64,000 nt of DNA from an uncultured Clostridia bacterium (GCA_949538735.1 CATGLK010000007.1:16115-80114), one strand, 5' to 3'; shown: positions 44,988-53,824, counted from the stretch's first letter. Program-made: numbers and translations. Notes: generated from the letters alone by a model not told the origin.

Positions 44988-46676
44988 ATGAGATTTATAA
45001 ATAAAGAAAAATTGGATAAAATAAAGTTAGAGCCCAATAATATGTATGTTGTAATAGATTTTGACAGAACAATAACAGCAAAAGATAGTCAAGATTCATG
45101 GGATGCAGCAGCAACAATGCTTGGAGAAGAATTTGCAAAAAAATCATATGAGCTATATCAAAAATATAGACCAATTGAACAAGACTATACAATAACATAT
45201 AAAGAAAAGAATAAGGCAATGGAAATATGGTATAAAGCCTGTATGGATTTGTATTATGAATATGACTTAACGAAAGAAAAGTTAGAGAAATCAGTACAAA
45301 AAAGTGGATTGAAATTCAGAGATGGAATGAAAGACTTCTTAAAGGAAATGTATGAAAAAGATGTACCAGTAATAATATGTTCAGCAGGAATAGGAAATGT
45401 AATAGAATTATACCTAAAAGATAACAATTGTTATTATGAAAATATGTATATAATAAGTAATTTTTTGACATTTAACGCAGAAGGTCAGATAGAAGAATAT
45501 AAAAACAAATTAATACATACAATGAATAAGACGATAAATGGAAATTTGCCAAAAGAAATTCAAAAAAAATTAGAAGGAAGGCAGTACAAATTGTTATTAG
45601 GAGATACAATAGAAGATAAGCAAATGATAGATGAAAGTGAAGCTTCAAGCACAATAACAGTCGGCTTTTTAAATGATAAAATAGAACAAAACTTAGAACT
45701 ATATAAAAAGGAATTTGATGTGTGCATAGTAGAAGACGTGCCACCAAATGGGCAAAATGTCCAAAAGGAAACGTCCCAAAATGTCCCGATGTTATATGAT
45801 GTTATAATTGTTGGTGCAGGACCTGCCGGAATATCAGCTTCTCTTTATGTGGGAAGAGCGAATTTGAAAACTTTGGTGTTATATGCTGGAGAGAGTGCAA
45901 GTAATGAAGATGCAAGTGCTTTAGAAAAGACAGATAAAATAGAAAATTACTATGGATTTGCAAAAGGTGTAAATGGAAAGAAATTATATGAAGAAGGAAT
46001 TGAGCAAGCTAAAAATATTGGAATAGAAATAAAAAATGAAGAAGTGGTTAAAATAGAAAGGGAAGACAAATTTATTATAACAACATCAAAAGCTCAATAT
46101 AAAGCAAAATCTGTAATTTTAAGTACAGGAAACAAGAAAAACAAGCCGAAAATAGAAGGAATTAAGGACTTGGAAGGAAAAGGCGTAAGTTACTGTGCAA
46201 TTTGTGACGGATTTTTCTACAAAAACAAAAATGTAGCAGTCTTAGGAAGTGGAGATTATGCCATTTCAGAAACGAATGACTTAATCAACATAGCAAATGA
46301 TATAACTATTTTAACAAATGGTAAAACAGCGCCTGAATTTAGAGCTGATAATGTGAAAATTGATACAAGAAAAGTCAAAGCAATCAAAGGTGAAAACAGA
46401 GTTGAAAAAGTAGAATTTGAAGATGGAAACAACTTAGAGGTTGACGGCGTTTTTGTGGCACAAGGAGTTGCTGGAAGTGGAGAATTTGCTAAAAAACTAG
46501 GGTTAGAAACACAAAAAGAAAATATAGTTGTTAATCAAAATATGGAAACAAATATAAAAGGATTATTTGCTTGTGGAGACTGCACAGGAGGCGTTTTGCA
46601 AATAGCAAAAGCTGTGTATGAAGGAATGATAGCAGGAATGCAAGCTATTAAATATATAAAAATGGAGGGAATGTAA
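44988..46676 (+). CDS. HAD phosphatase fused to thioredoxin reductase-like FAD enzyme
   Basis: A 562-residue fusion. Residues 1-250 form a HAD-superfamily phosphatase resembling UMPH-1-type pyrimidine nucleotidases (YVVIDFDRTITAKDSQDSW; later IICSAGIGNVIE and LLLGDTIEDKQM). Residues 268-562 form a complete TrxB-like reductase: MLYDVIIVGAGPAGISASLY, the redox SYCAICDGFF, LFACGDCTGG. The linker (about 253-267, PPNGQNVQKETSQNVP) is a translated B-type repeat element. Met268 is the usual TrxB start, so internal initiation is possible. trxA follows 1 base later. Confidence 0.88.
   Translation: MRFINKEKLDKIKLEPNNMYVVIDFDRTITAKDSQDSWDAAATMLGEEFAKKSYELYQKYRPIEQDYTITYKEKNKAMEIWYKACMDLYYEYDLTKEKLEKSVQKSGLKFRDGMKDFLKEMYEKDVPVIICSAGIGNVIELYLKDNNCYYENMYIISNFLTFNAEGQIEEYKNKLIHTMNKTINGNLPKEIQKKLEGRQYKLLLGDTIEDKQMIDESEASSTITVGFLNDKIEQNLELYKKEFDVCIVEDVPPNGQNVQKETSQNVPMLYDVIIVGAGPAGISASLYVGRANLKTLVLYAGESASNEDASALEKTDKIENYYGFAKGVNGKKLYEEGIEQAKNIGIEIKNEEVVKIEREDKFIITTSKAQYKAKSVILSTGNKKNKPKIEGIKDLEGKGVSYCAICDGFFYKNKNVAVLGSGDYAISETNDLINIANDITILTNGKTAPEFRADNVKIDTRKVKAIKGENRVEKVEFEDGNNLEVDGVFVAQGVAGSGEFAKKLGLETQKENIVVNQNMETNIKGLFACGDCTGGVLQIAKAVYEGMIAGMQAIKYIKMEGM
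45744..45786. repeat. B-type repeat element inside a coding region (B2)
   Basis: CAAATGGGCAAAATGTCCAA, AAGGAAACGTCCC and AAAATGTCC match the elements at 54571 and 60639. The copy is in frame and joins the HAD and TrxB parts. Confidence 0.85.
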
Positions 46677-46677
46677 A

Positions 46678-46989
46678 ATGAGTGTTTTAAAAATAACAAG
46701 CGAAAATTATGAAGAAGAAGTATTAAATTCAAAGGAAAAAGTATTAATTGACTTTTATGCAGACTGGTGTGGACCATGCAAAATGATGGCACCAGTAGTA
46801 GAAGAAATTGCAAATGAATTAGAAGGAAAACTAAAAGTTGGAAAAGTAAATGTTGATGAAAATCAAGATTTGGCAATCAAGTATGGAATTATGAGTATTC
46901 CAACATTAGTAGTAATAGAAAATGGCGAAACAGTTAGAACCCTTGTAGGCTTTAGAAGCAAACAGGAATTATTAGAAATACTTGATTAG
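46678..46989 (+). CDS. trxA: thioredoxin
   Basis: A 103-residue thiol-disulfide oxidoreductase with the redox motif WCGPCK and the conserved cis-Pro loop (MSIPTLVV). It is reduced by thioredoxin reductase, here the upstream fused TrxB-like domain, whose stop codon is one base before this ATG. The AGGAG-like GGAGGGA inside the end of trxB is the ribosome-binding site. Confidence 0.97.
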   Translation: MSVLKITSENYEEEVLNSKEKVLIDFYADWCGPCKMMAPVVEEIANELEGKLKVGKVNVDENQDLAIKYGIMSIPTLVVIENGETVRTLVGFRSKQELLEILD

Positions 46990-47051
46990 AAACTTTTTGG
47001 GACAGGCCAAAAAAGTTTCACTCGCGGACGTTTTGGGTCTGTCCCAAAAAA
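46990..47051. repeat. palindromic repeat element, GAAAC-arm type (D)
   Basis: GAAACTTTTT-GGGACAGGCC-AAAAAAGTTTC forms a hairpin; a second GGTCTGTCCCAAAAAA half completes a longer inverted repeat with TTTTTGGGACAG. Same GGGACAG core as A and C, different arms. It lies between convergent trxA and the RluA-like gene and overlaps the end of the latter. Confidence 0.8.
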
Positions 47052-47918
47052 TCCATATCTTTTGGAAGTTCGCAACTAAAACTTAAAAATTTTTTAGAAA
47101 CAGGATGAATACACTCAATTTTGCAACTATGCAAAGCTTGGCGTGAAATCAATGGAGAATTACAGCTATATAAAGTATCGCCGACAATTGGATGACCAAT
47201 AGCTTTCATATGAACTCTAATTTGGTGTGTTCTACCTGTTTTTAATTTACAATGAACTAAGCTATAATTGTCAAATTCTTTAATAACAGTATAATCAGTA
47301 ATAGCAATTTGACCAATAGCTGTATTAATTTCTCTTTCTATAATACTTCCAGCTTTTCTTGCAATAGGCAAAGAAATTGTTCCAGATTTATTTTCTAAAA
47401 TACCGAGAAACAACACATAAATATTCTTTTTTAAAAATATCATTTTGCATTTGCCTAATAAATTCTTCGTGAATATACTCACATTTTGCAAAAATAACAA
47501 GCCCAGAAGTGTTTAAATCAAGCCTGTTTACAGGTCTTATTTTTTTCTTTAAACCAATACTATCAAAATAAAACTTAATGCCATTAGATAAAGAACTATC
47601 ATAATGAAGTTGAGAAGGATGAATGGCAATTCCAGCAGGTTTATTAATAACTATAAACCACTCATCTTCATAAATAATATTTAAATTCATTTTAGTAGGC
47701 ACAATATTGGAATTATCTTCATCATAATCAAAATCCACAATAATAATATCACTAGGAACTATGCTATTACGAGTATCTGCAACTATGTTGTTTTTCAATA
47801 TTTTTCTATTTTTAATTAGTTTTGTATTTAAACGTGTTGAAAAATGAAATTCATTTGATAAAATTTCATTTATATTTTTATAACTATCATTTTCTTTTAC
47901 AATATAAGTAAGTTTCAT
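47018..47918 (-). CDS. RluA-family 23S/tRNA pseudouridine synthase, +1 frameshift needed at CGG 47405-47403
   Basis: A 299-residue enzyme (with a +1 shift) that isomerises uridine to pseudouridine in RNA. Order: an S4-like N-terminus, the catalytic Asp in RPVNRLDLNTSGLVIFAK, and after the shift GRTHQIRVHMKAIGHPIVGD. Frame 0 runs EYLCVVS-R(CGG)-YFRK-stop; dropping the C gives EYLCVVS-G-ILENKSGTISLPIARK, the normal continuation, with Gly172. The start at 47918 has AAAGGA upstream; earlier ATGs do not. The two halves overlap in one conserved protein with no other damage. Confidence 0.88.
47402..47405 (-). other. putative +1 recoding site CGG-T in the RluA-like gene
   Basis: On the minus strand TCT CGG TAT TTT AGA AAA TAA; dropping the C reads TCT GGT ATT TTA GAA AAT and continues. 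The only site of the six followed by T rather than A. Confidence 0.8.
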
Positions 47919-48009
47919 AAAATTAATTCCTTTTAAATTTATAATCATTTTCAAAATTATACAATAGAATTTGCAAAAAGTAAATTCATACAAAAAATTT
48001 TAATTATAA

Positions 48010-48038
48010 TTGACATAATGAAAAAGAAGTAGTATAAT
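48010..48038 (+). promoter_or_regulatory. promoter for the WG-repeat gene
   Basis: Perfect TTGACA (48010-48015), a 17-base spacer and perfect TATAAT (48033-48038). Confidence 0.85.
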
Positions 48039-48082
48039 ATGTTACATAATACCCAAGAATGGGATGAAAGGACAATATTAGT

Positions 48083-48841
48083 ATGACAATAAAATGGTTC
48101 AATAATGACGAATTCCATGAACGGAAAAATGCCAAGAGTGTCAAAAAGAGTGCCTTCTATGCATTAGTAGATGACAGGAGAAATCAAATAACTGAGGCAA
48201 AGTACGAGTTTATAAATGATTTCCAGCCCAATAGTCTGGCAGTAGCAGGATTTAAGGGAAGACAAGGAATTATAGACAAAGAGGGAAATGAAGTAACAGA
48301 ATTCAAGTATTACTGGATTGACCCATTTGATGAAAATGGAATTGCTAGAGTTGGAATTGGTACTAAACACGGTTTGATTAATGAAAAAGGAAAAGAATTA
48401 ACAAAAATCAAATATGATTACATATGGAAATTCAGGTCAAATAGATTGGCAAAATTCGAACTGAATGGAAGATATGGCCTTCTCGACAAAAACGGGAAAG
48501 AAGTTGTTAAAGCTAAGTATGACAGTATAGGAGTTTTCCAGAAAAATGGACTCGCTATAGTTAAACTTAAAGGCAAGTATGGACTTATCAATGAAGACGG
48601 TAAAGAGGTTGTTTCACTTAAGTATGAAAGCATAGCTAATTTCCAAGGAAATGGTTTGGCAATAGTTAGATTTGCTGGCAAATATGGTCTTATTGACCAA
48701 GAAGGAAATGAAGTTGTAGAACCTAAGTATACTATCATGTATGAGTTTAACAGAGGATTAGCAAAAGTCATCATTTCTGGGAAGTGTGGCTCTATTGACG
48801 AAAATGGAAATGAAGTAGTCAAACCTGGCAATCAGCATTGA
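48083..48841 (+). CDS. WG-repeat protein
   Basis: A 252-residue protein made of about seven WG/KWG-type repeats of 30-34 residues (GLINEKGKELTKIKYDYI, GLLDKNGKEVVKAKYDSI, GLINEDGKEVVSLKYESI, and so on), a beta-rich binding fold of unknown partner. No signal peptide. Codon use is unlike the neighbours (more C- and G-ending codons: CTC, GCC, AAG, GGC), suggesting later acquisition. Codon 14 is CGG (48122-48124) and is read in frame as Arg; a +1 shift there would end quickly. Confidence 0.85.
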   Translation: MTIKWFNNDEFHERKNAKSVKKSAFYALVDDRRNQITEAKYEFINDFQPNSLAVAGFKGRQGIIDKEGNEVTEFKYYWIDPFDENGIARVGIGTKHGLINEKGKELTKIKYDYIWKFRSNRLAKFELNGRYGLLDKNGKEVVKAKYDSIGVFQKNGLAIVKLKGKYGLINEDGKEVVSLKYESIANFQGNGLAIVRFAGKYGLIDQEGNEVVEPKYTIMYEFNRGLAKVIISGKCGSIDENGNEVVKPGNQH

Positions 48842-48868
48842 ACTGAGATTTAATAACATTAATACTAA

Positions 48869-48904
48869 TAAAATAGGTTTCAATAATTTGAAGCCTATTT
48901 TTCT
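48869..48904 (+). terminator. rho-independent terminator
   Basis: AAATAGGTTTC and GAAGCCTATTT pair (one G-U) around AATAATTT, followed by TT. Confidence 0.75.
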
Positions 48905-48917
48905 AGTATATATAATC

Positions 48918-48946
48918 TTGAACAATTGAAAAAATTCTGATAAAAT
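48918..48946 (+). promoter_or_regulatory. promoter for trmB
   Basis: TTGAAC at 48918-48923, a 17-base spacer and TAAAAT at 48941-48946. Confidence 0.55.
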
Positions 48947-49001
48947 AGCAATAGAAAAAATCAAGTAATAAGAAATAATATTTAAGTAAAGGATAAGAAA
49001 A

Positions 49002-49661
49002 ATGAGAATAAGATATAAAAAATGGGCAAGGCCAGAACTAGAAGCAAGTAAATTTTATGAAGATGAACCAGAAAAATGGAAAGGAAAGTGGAAAGAACAC
49101 TTCAAAAATCAAAATCAGCCATTTATGTTAGAATTAGGCTGTGGAAAAGGACAATTTATATCAAAACTAGCATTAGAAAATCAAAATATAAACTATTTAG
49201 CAATAGATTTAGTTGATGCAATGCTAGGATTGGCAAAAAGAAATATAGAAGAAAAGTATCAAAATGCAAAAAAAGAGCCAGAAAATGTAATGCTAACAAG
49301 ATTTGATATAGAAAGAATAGGCTTAATATTAGATAAAAAAGACAAAGTGCAAAGAATATACATAAACTTTTGCAACCCATGGCCAAGGGGAAAACATAGA
49401 AAGAAAAGGCTTACACATACAAGGCAACTAGAAAAATACAAAGAATTTTTAGTACCAAATGGAGAAGTTTATTTTAAAACAGATGATGATGATTTATTTA
49501 TAGCAAGTTTAGAATACTTTGAAGAAGCAGGATTTGAAATTGTAGAAAAAACATATGACTTGCATAATGAACCAATATTTGAAAAAAATATTGAAACAGA
49601 ACACGAGAAAATGTTTACAGAGCAAGGAATAAAGATAAAAGCATTAATTGCAAGGAGATAG
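49002..49661 (+). CDS. trmB: tRNA (guanine-N7-)-methyltransferase
   Basis: A 219-residue SAM-dependent enzyme that makes m7G46 in tRNA. Motifs: LELGCGKGQFISKLA (SAM binding), YLAIDLVDAML, the family signature INFCNPWPRGKHRKKRL, and YFKTDDDDLF. AAGGATAAG precedes the ATG. The DUF4116 gene begins one base after its stop. Confidence 0.95.
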   Translation: MRIRYKKWARPELEASKFYEDEPEKWKGKWKEHFKNQNQPFMLELGCGKGQFISKLALENQNINYLAIDLVDAMLGLAKRNIEEKYQNAKKEPENVMLTRFDIERIGLILDKKDKVQRIYINFCNPWPRGKHRKKRLTHTRQLEKYKEFLVPNGEVYFKTDDDDLFIASLEYFEEAGFEIVEKTYDLHNEPIFEKNIETEHEKMFTEQGIKIKALIARR

Positions 49662-49662
49662 T

Positions 49663-50175
49663 ATGGAAATAGAAGAAGTTATAAAAAATAAAGATAATAA
49701 AGAGTTTGTGTTGCAAGCAGTGAAAGAGAACGGGAAATTTTTAGATGTGGTAGCTCCAGAACTGCAAGATGATAAAGAAGTTGTAATTGCAGCAATGACG
49801 CAAGATGCTGAAAGCTTAGAGTTTGCAAGCAAAAGATTAAAAGATGATAAAGAAATTATAGAACTTGGAGTAAAAAGTGCGCCTTGGACTATCTGTTATG
49901 CTTCTGATAGGTTAAGGGCAGATAAAAATGTTGTTTTTGAGAGTTGTAAAAATTATGGTCAAGCTCTATATTTTGCAAGTGAAGAACTAAGAGCTGATAG
50001 AGAAGTTGTAAAGGCAGCAGTAGAAAATAAAGGAATTATTATTAAGTATGCAAGTTCAGAACTTCGCAATGATAAAGAGTTGGCTTTAATTGCTGTAAAA
50101 CAAAACAAACAAGCTTATCATTTTATTTCTCATGAATTACAACAAGATGAAGACATAAAAGCTGTAATGGGCTAA
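49663..50175 (+). CDS. DUF4116 repeat protein
   Basis: A 170-residue cytoplasmic protein of four DUF4116-type helical repeats of about 35 residues, each with an ASxxLRxDKExV line (FASKRLKDDKEII, YASDRLRADKNVV, FASEELRADREVV, YASSELRNDKELA). The start at 49663 has AAGGAG 5-6 bases upstream; an earlier in-frame ATG lies in the ribosome-binding region of trmB's end. Function of the family is unknown; it is probably a protein-protein interaction scaffold. Confidence 0.85.
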   Translation: MEIEEVIKNKDNKEFVLQAVKENGKFLDVVAPELQDDKEVVIAAMTQDAESLEFASKRLKDDKEIIELGVKSAPWTICYASDRLRADKNVVFESCKNYGQALYFASEELRADREVVKAAVENKGIIIKYASSELRNDKELALIAVKQNKQAYHFISHELQQDEDIKAVMG

Positions 50176-50197
50176 TAAATAAAGGAAAAGTAAAATA

Positions 50198-50233
50198 AAG
50201 TACAAGTAATTATAAAAAATACTTGTACTTTTT
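50198..50233 (+). terminator. rho-independent terminator
   Basis: AAGTACAAGTA and TACTTGTACTT form an 11-bp stem followed by TTT. Confidence 0.85.
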
Positions 50234-50251
50234 GCATTTTACTTATATAAT
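50223..50251 (+). promoter_or_regulatory. promoter for pta
   Basis: TTGTAC (50223-50228), a 17-base spacer and TATAAT (50246-50251). The -35 lies within the preceding terminator stem. Confidence 0.5.
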
Positions 50252-50282
50252 GTAAACGAAAAAAATAAACAAGGAGGGAAAA

Positions 50283-51284
50283 ATGCAATTTATAGAAAAT
50301 ATCAAACAAAGAGCAAAACAAGATATAAAAACAATAGTACTTCCAGAAGCAGATGACATAAGAGTATTAAAAGCAACTGAACAAGTAACAGCGCAAGAAT
50401 ATGCAAATGTAATATTAATAGGAAATAAAGAAGAAATAGAGAAAAAAGCAACAGAAAATAAAATTGATATTTCAAAAGCAGAAATCGTAGACCCAAGCAA
50501 TTCTGAAAAATATGATGAATATGTAAATTTATTATATGAATTAAGAAAAAACAAAGGTATGACAATTGAAAAAGCTAAAGAATTAGCAAAAGACCCAGTA
50601 TACTATGGAATGCTTATGCTAAAAGATGATAATAGCAAAGCAGACGGATTAGTATCAGGAGCAGCGCATTCAACATCTGACACATTAAGACCAGCACTTC
50701 AAATTCTAAAAACAGCACCAGGAACAAAATTAGTTTCAGCATTTTTTGTAATGGAAGTTCCAAATTGTGAATATGGAGAAAACGGAATATTTATATTTGG
50801 AGATAGTGGACTAAATGAAAATCCAGATGACGAGCAATTATCTGAAATTGCAATATCTTCTAGTAAAAGCTTTAAAAATTTAGTTGGAAAAGAACCAAAA
50901 GTTGCAATGCTTTCATATTCTACATATGGAAGTGCAAAATCTGAATTAACCCAAAAAGTAATAAATGCAACAAAAAAAGTAAAAGAAAAAGAACCAAAAT
51001 TATTAGTAGACGGAGAACTTCAACTAGATGCAGCAATAGTACCAGAAATAGCAAACATGAAAGCACCTAACAGCGAGATAAAAGGGGAAGCAAATGTATT
51101 AATATTTCCAGACCTAAATGCAGGTAATATTGGTTATAAATTAGTACAAAGACTAGCAAAAGCAGAAGCTTATGGACCACTTTGCCAAGGAATAGCAAAA
51201 CCTGTAAATGATTTATCAAGAGGTTGCAGTAGTGAAGATATTGCAGGTGTTATTGCCATAACAGCCGTTCAAGCTCAAAACTGA
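50283..51284 (+). CDS. pta: phosphate acetyltransferase
   Basis: A 333-residue enzyme converting acetyl-CoA and phosphate to acetyl-phosphate. Motifs: KTIVLPEADDIRVLKA at the start, DGLVSGAAHSTSDTLRPALQ, AMLSYSTYGSAKS and LIFPDLNAGNIGYKLVQR. Short single-domain form. AAGGAGGG precedes the ATG. Together with the two downstream acetate kinases it forms the ATP-yielding acetate pathway of a fermenter. Confidence 0.96.
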   Translation: MQFIENIKQRAKQDIKTIVLPEADDIRVLKATEQVTAQEYANVILIGNKEEIEKKATENKIDISKAEIVDPSNSEKYDEYVNLLYELRKNKGMTIEKAKELAKDPVYYGMLMLKDDNSKADGLVSGAAHSTSDTLRPALQILKTAPGTKLVSAFFVMEVPNCEYGENGIFIFGDSGLNENPDDEQLSEIAISSSKSFKNLVGKEPKVAMLSYSTYGSAKSELTQKVINATKKVKEKEPKLLVDGELQLDAAIVPEIANMKAPNSEIKGEANVLIFPDLNAGNIGYKLVQRLAKAEAYGPLCQGIAKPVNDLSRGCSSEDIAGVIAITAVQAQN

Positions 51285-51368
51285 TGTATTTGGGGATGGA
51301 GCAGAAAAACATCGAAAGCTATTAAGTAAAGCCTCAATTAAATAAAAAAAGAAAGGACTGAAGTTTGT

Positions 51369-52559
51369 ATGAAGATTTTAGTTTTAAACTCAGGAAGCTC
51401 ATCATTAAAATATCAAGTTATTGATATGGAAACAGAAGAAATGCTTGCAAAAGGTTATTTTGAAAGAATAGGTCAATCAAATTCATTTCTAACACATAAA
51501 GTAAATGGAGAAAAGCATAAATTTGAACATCAAGCCAAAAATCACGAACAAGCAATAGAATTTGTATTAAGCAGACTTACACACAGCCAATATGGAGTTA
51601 TAAAAAGCTTAGAAGAACTAAGCGGAATTGGACATAGGGTTGTACACGGTGGAGAAAAATTTTCAGACTCAGTTTTAATAACAGATGAAGTTATAGAAGA
51701 AATAAAGAAATGTATAGATTTAGCACCATTACACAATCCAGCAGCAATACTAGGAATTGAAGCTTGCAAAAAAATTGTACCAAATATGAAAATGGTAGCA
51801 ATATTTGACACAGCATTTCATCAAACTCTACCAGAAGAAAGATATATTTATCCAATACCATATGAATATTACGAAAAACATGGAATAAGAAAATATGGTT
51901 TCCACGGAACATCACATCAATATGTGGGGCAAAGAGTGGCTGAATTAATGGGAAAAGAAGAAAAAGATTTAAAAATTATCAGTTGCCACCTAGGTCAAGG
52001 TGCAAGCATATGTGCAATTCAAAATGGAAAATCTGTTGAAACAAGTATGGGCTTAACTCCACTTGGTGGAATAGTTATGGGAACAAGAAGCGGAGATTTA
52101 GACCCTTCTGTTGAAACATATATTATGCAAAAAGAAAAATTATCAGCAGAAGAAATGGAAAACAAACTAAACAAAGAATCAGGTGCATATGGAATATCTA
52201 CAATCTCAGTAGATTTCAGGGATATTGAAGACGAAGCAAATGCAGGAGACGAAAAATCAAAATTAGCATTAGAAGTCTTCCACGACAGAGCTGCAAGCTT
52301 TATTACAAAATGTATGGTTGCAATGAATGGTGTTGATGTAATAGCATTTACAGCAGGTGTTGGCGAAAAAGGTCAAGATTCAAGACAAGATATTTGCGAC
52401 AAATTAGCATTCTTTGGAATTGAGCTAGATAAAGATATAAACCAAGCATATAAAGGTGTTGAAGGGAAAATATCTACACTTAATTCAAAAATAGAAGTTT
52501 ATGTAGTCCCTACAAATGAAGAGTTAATGATTGCAAGGGAAACAATGAAACATTTATAA
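51369..52559 (+). CDS. ackA: acetate kinase, copy 1
   Basis: A 396-residue enzyme making ATP and acetate from acetyl-phosphate. Signatures: MKILVLNSGSSSLKYQ, GIGHRVVHGGE, YGFHGTSHQYV, CHLGQGASICAI and TSMGLTPLGGIVMGTRSGDLDPS. GAAAGGACTG precedes the ATG. The next gene is a second full-length acetate kinase that starts 19 bases later. Confidence 0.96.
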   Translation: MKILVLNSGSSSLKYQVIDMETEEMLAKGYFERIGQSNSFLTHKVNGEKHKFEHQAKNHEQAIEFVLSRLTHSQYGVIKSLEELSGIGHRVVHGGEKFSDSVLITDEVIEEIKKCIDLAPLHNPAAILGIEACKKIVPNMKMVAIFDTAFHQTLPEERYIYPIPYEYYEKHGIRKYGFHGTSHQYVGQRVAELMGKEEKDLKIISCHLGQGASICAIQNGKSVETSMGLTPLGGIVMGTRSGDLDPSVETYIMQKEKLSAEEMENKLNKESGAYGISTISVDFRDIEDEANAGDEKSKLALEVFHDRAASFITKCMVAMNGVDVIAFTAGVGEKGQDSRQDICDKLAFFGIELDKDINQAYKGVEGKISTLNSKIEVYVVPTNEELMIARETMKHL

Positions 52560-52577
52560 TTAGAAAGGAAAATGAAA

Positions 52578-53771
52578 ATGAAAATATTAGTTTTAAATTG
52601 TGGTAGTTCATCACTAAAATATCAATTAATCAATATGGAGACAGAAGAAGTTCTAGCCTCTGGAAAATATGAAAGAATAGGAGAAGCAGAAGCATTTATT
52701 ACACATAAAGCATGTGGCAAAAAAGTTGAAATACAAAAACCAGCATATGACCACAAAGAAGCAATAGAATTTACACTAACACAATTCACAAACCCAGAAT
52801 ACAAAGTAATAGAAAGTTTAGACGAAATAGAAGCAATTGGTCACAGAGCAGTTCATGGAGGAGAAACATTTAAAAATTCAGCAATAATTACAGATGAAGT
52901 TGTTGCCAAAATGGATGAATGCAAAGAATTTGCACCATTACATAATCCAGCAGGTATATTAGGAATTGAAGCTTGTAAAAAAGTTATGCCAGGAAAACCA
53001 ATGGTAGCAGTATTTGATACAACATTTCACCAAACAATGCCAAAAGCAAAATATATTTACCCAATACCATATGAATATTATGAAAAATATGGAATAAGAA
53101 AATATGGATTCCACGGAACATCACATCAATATGTAGCACAAAGACTAGCAGAAATAGAAAATAAAAATATTGAAGACCTAAAAATAGTAACTTGTCATTT
53201 AGGTCAAGGTTCTAGCATATGTGCAGTAGAATTTGGAAAATCAATTGACACAAGTATGGGATTAACTCCACTTGGAGGAATTCCAATGGTAACTAGAAGT
53301 GGTGATATGGACCCATCAGTTTTAACATATATAATGAAAAAAGATGGAATTTCAGCACAAGAAATGGAAGACATACTTAACAAAAAATCAGGAGTTTCAG
53401 GAATTTCAGGATTAGCACCAGATTTTAGAGTAATAGAATCAGCAGCAAATGAAGGAAACGAAAGAGCACAAATTGCTATGGAAAACTTTAAATATTCAGT
53501 TGCAGGATATATTGCTAAATATGCAGCTGCAATGAATGGAGTAGATTATATTATATTTACAGGAGGAGTAGGAGAAAATCAAATCAACATTAGAAAAGGA
53601 ATTTGCGAAAAATTGCAATTTATGGGCGTTGATTTAGATATAGAAGCAAACAATATGAGAGGCGAAGAAAAAATGATTTCTAAAGCAGATTCAAAAGTAA
53701 AGGTATTTGTAGTTCCTACAAACGAAGAATTGATGATTGCCAAAGAAACTAAAAGATTAATAGAGAAATAA
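52578..53771 (+). CDS. ackA: acetate kinase, copy 2
   Basis: A 397-residue enzyme closely related to copy 1, with MKILVLNCGSSSLKYQ, GHRAVHGGET, YGFHGTSHQYV and TSMGLTPLGGIPMVTRSGDMDPS. ATG at 52578 is preferred over ATG at 52572 because AAAGGAA ends too close to the latter and because copy 1 starts at the same residue. The difference VMGTRSG versus PMVTRSG and many substitutions show the duplication is not recent. One copy may prefer another acyl group, which is inference. Confidence 0.95.
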   Translation: MKILVLNCGSSSLKYQLINMETEEVLASGKYERIGEAEAFITHKACGKKVEIQKPAYDHKEAIEFTLTQFTNPEYKVIESLDEIEAIGHRAVHGGETFKNSAIITDEVVAKMDECKEFAPLHNPAGILGIEACKKVMPGKPMVAVFDTTFHQTMPKAKYIYPIPYEYYEKYGIRKYGFHGTSHQYVAQRLAEIENKNIEDLKIVTCHLGQGSSICAVEFGKSIDTSMGLTPLGGIPMVTRSGDMDPSVLTYIMKKDGISAQEMEDILNKKSGVSGISGLAPDFRVIESAANEGNERAQIAMENFKYSVAGYIAKYAAAMNGVDYIIFTGGVGENQINIRKGICEKLQFMGVDLDIEANNMRGEEKMISKADSKVKVFVVPTNEELMIAKETKRLIEK

Positions 53772-53780
53772 AAAATGTCG

Positions 53781-53812
53781 AAAAAACAGTTGTAAATAAG
53801 CAACTGTTTTTT
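53781..53812 (+). terminator. rho-independent terminator of the pta-ackA operon
   Basis: AAAAAACAGTTG and CAACTGTTTTTT form a 12-bp stem with an 8-base loop. Confidence 0.9.
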
Positions 53813-53824
53813 GTAAAAAATACA

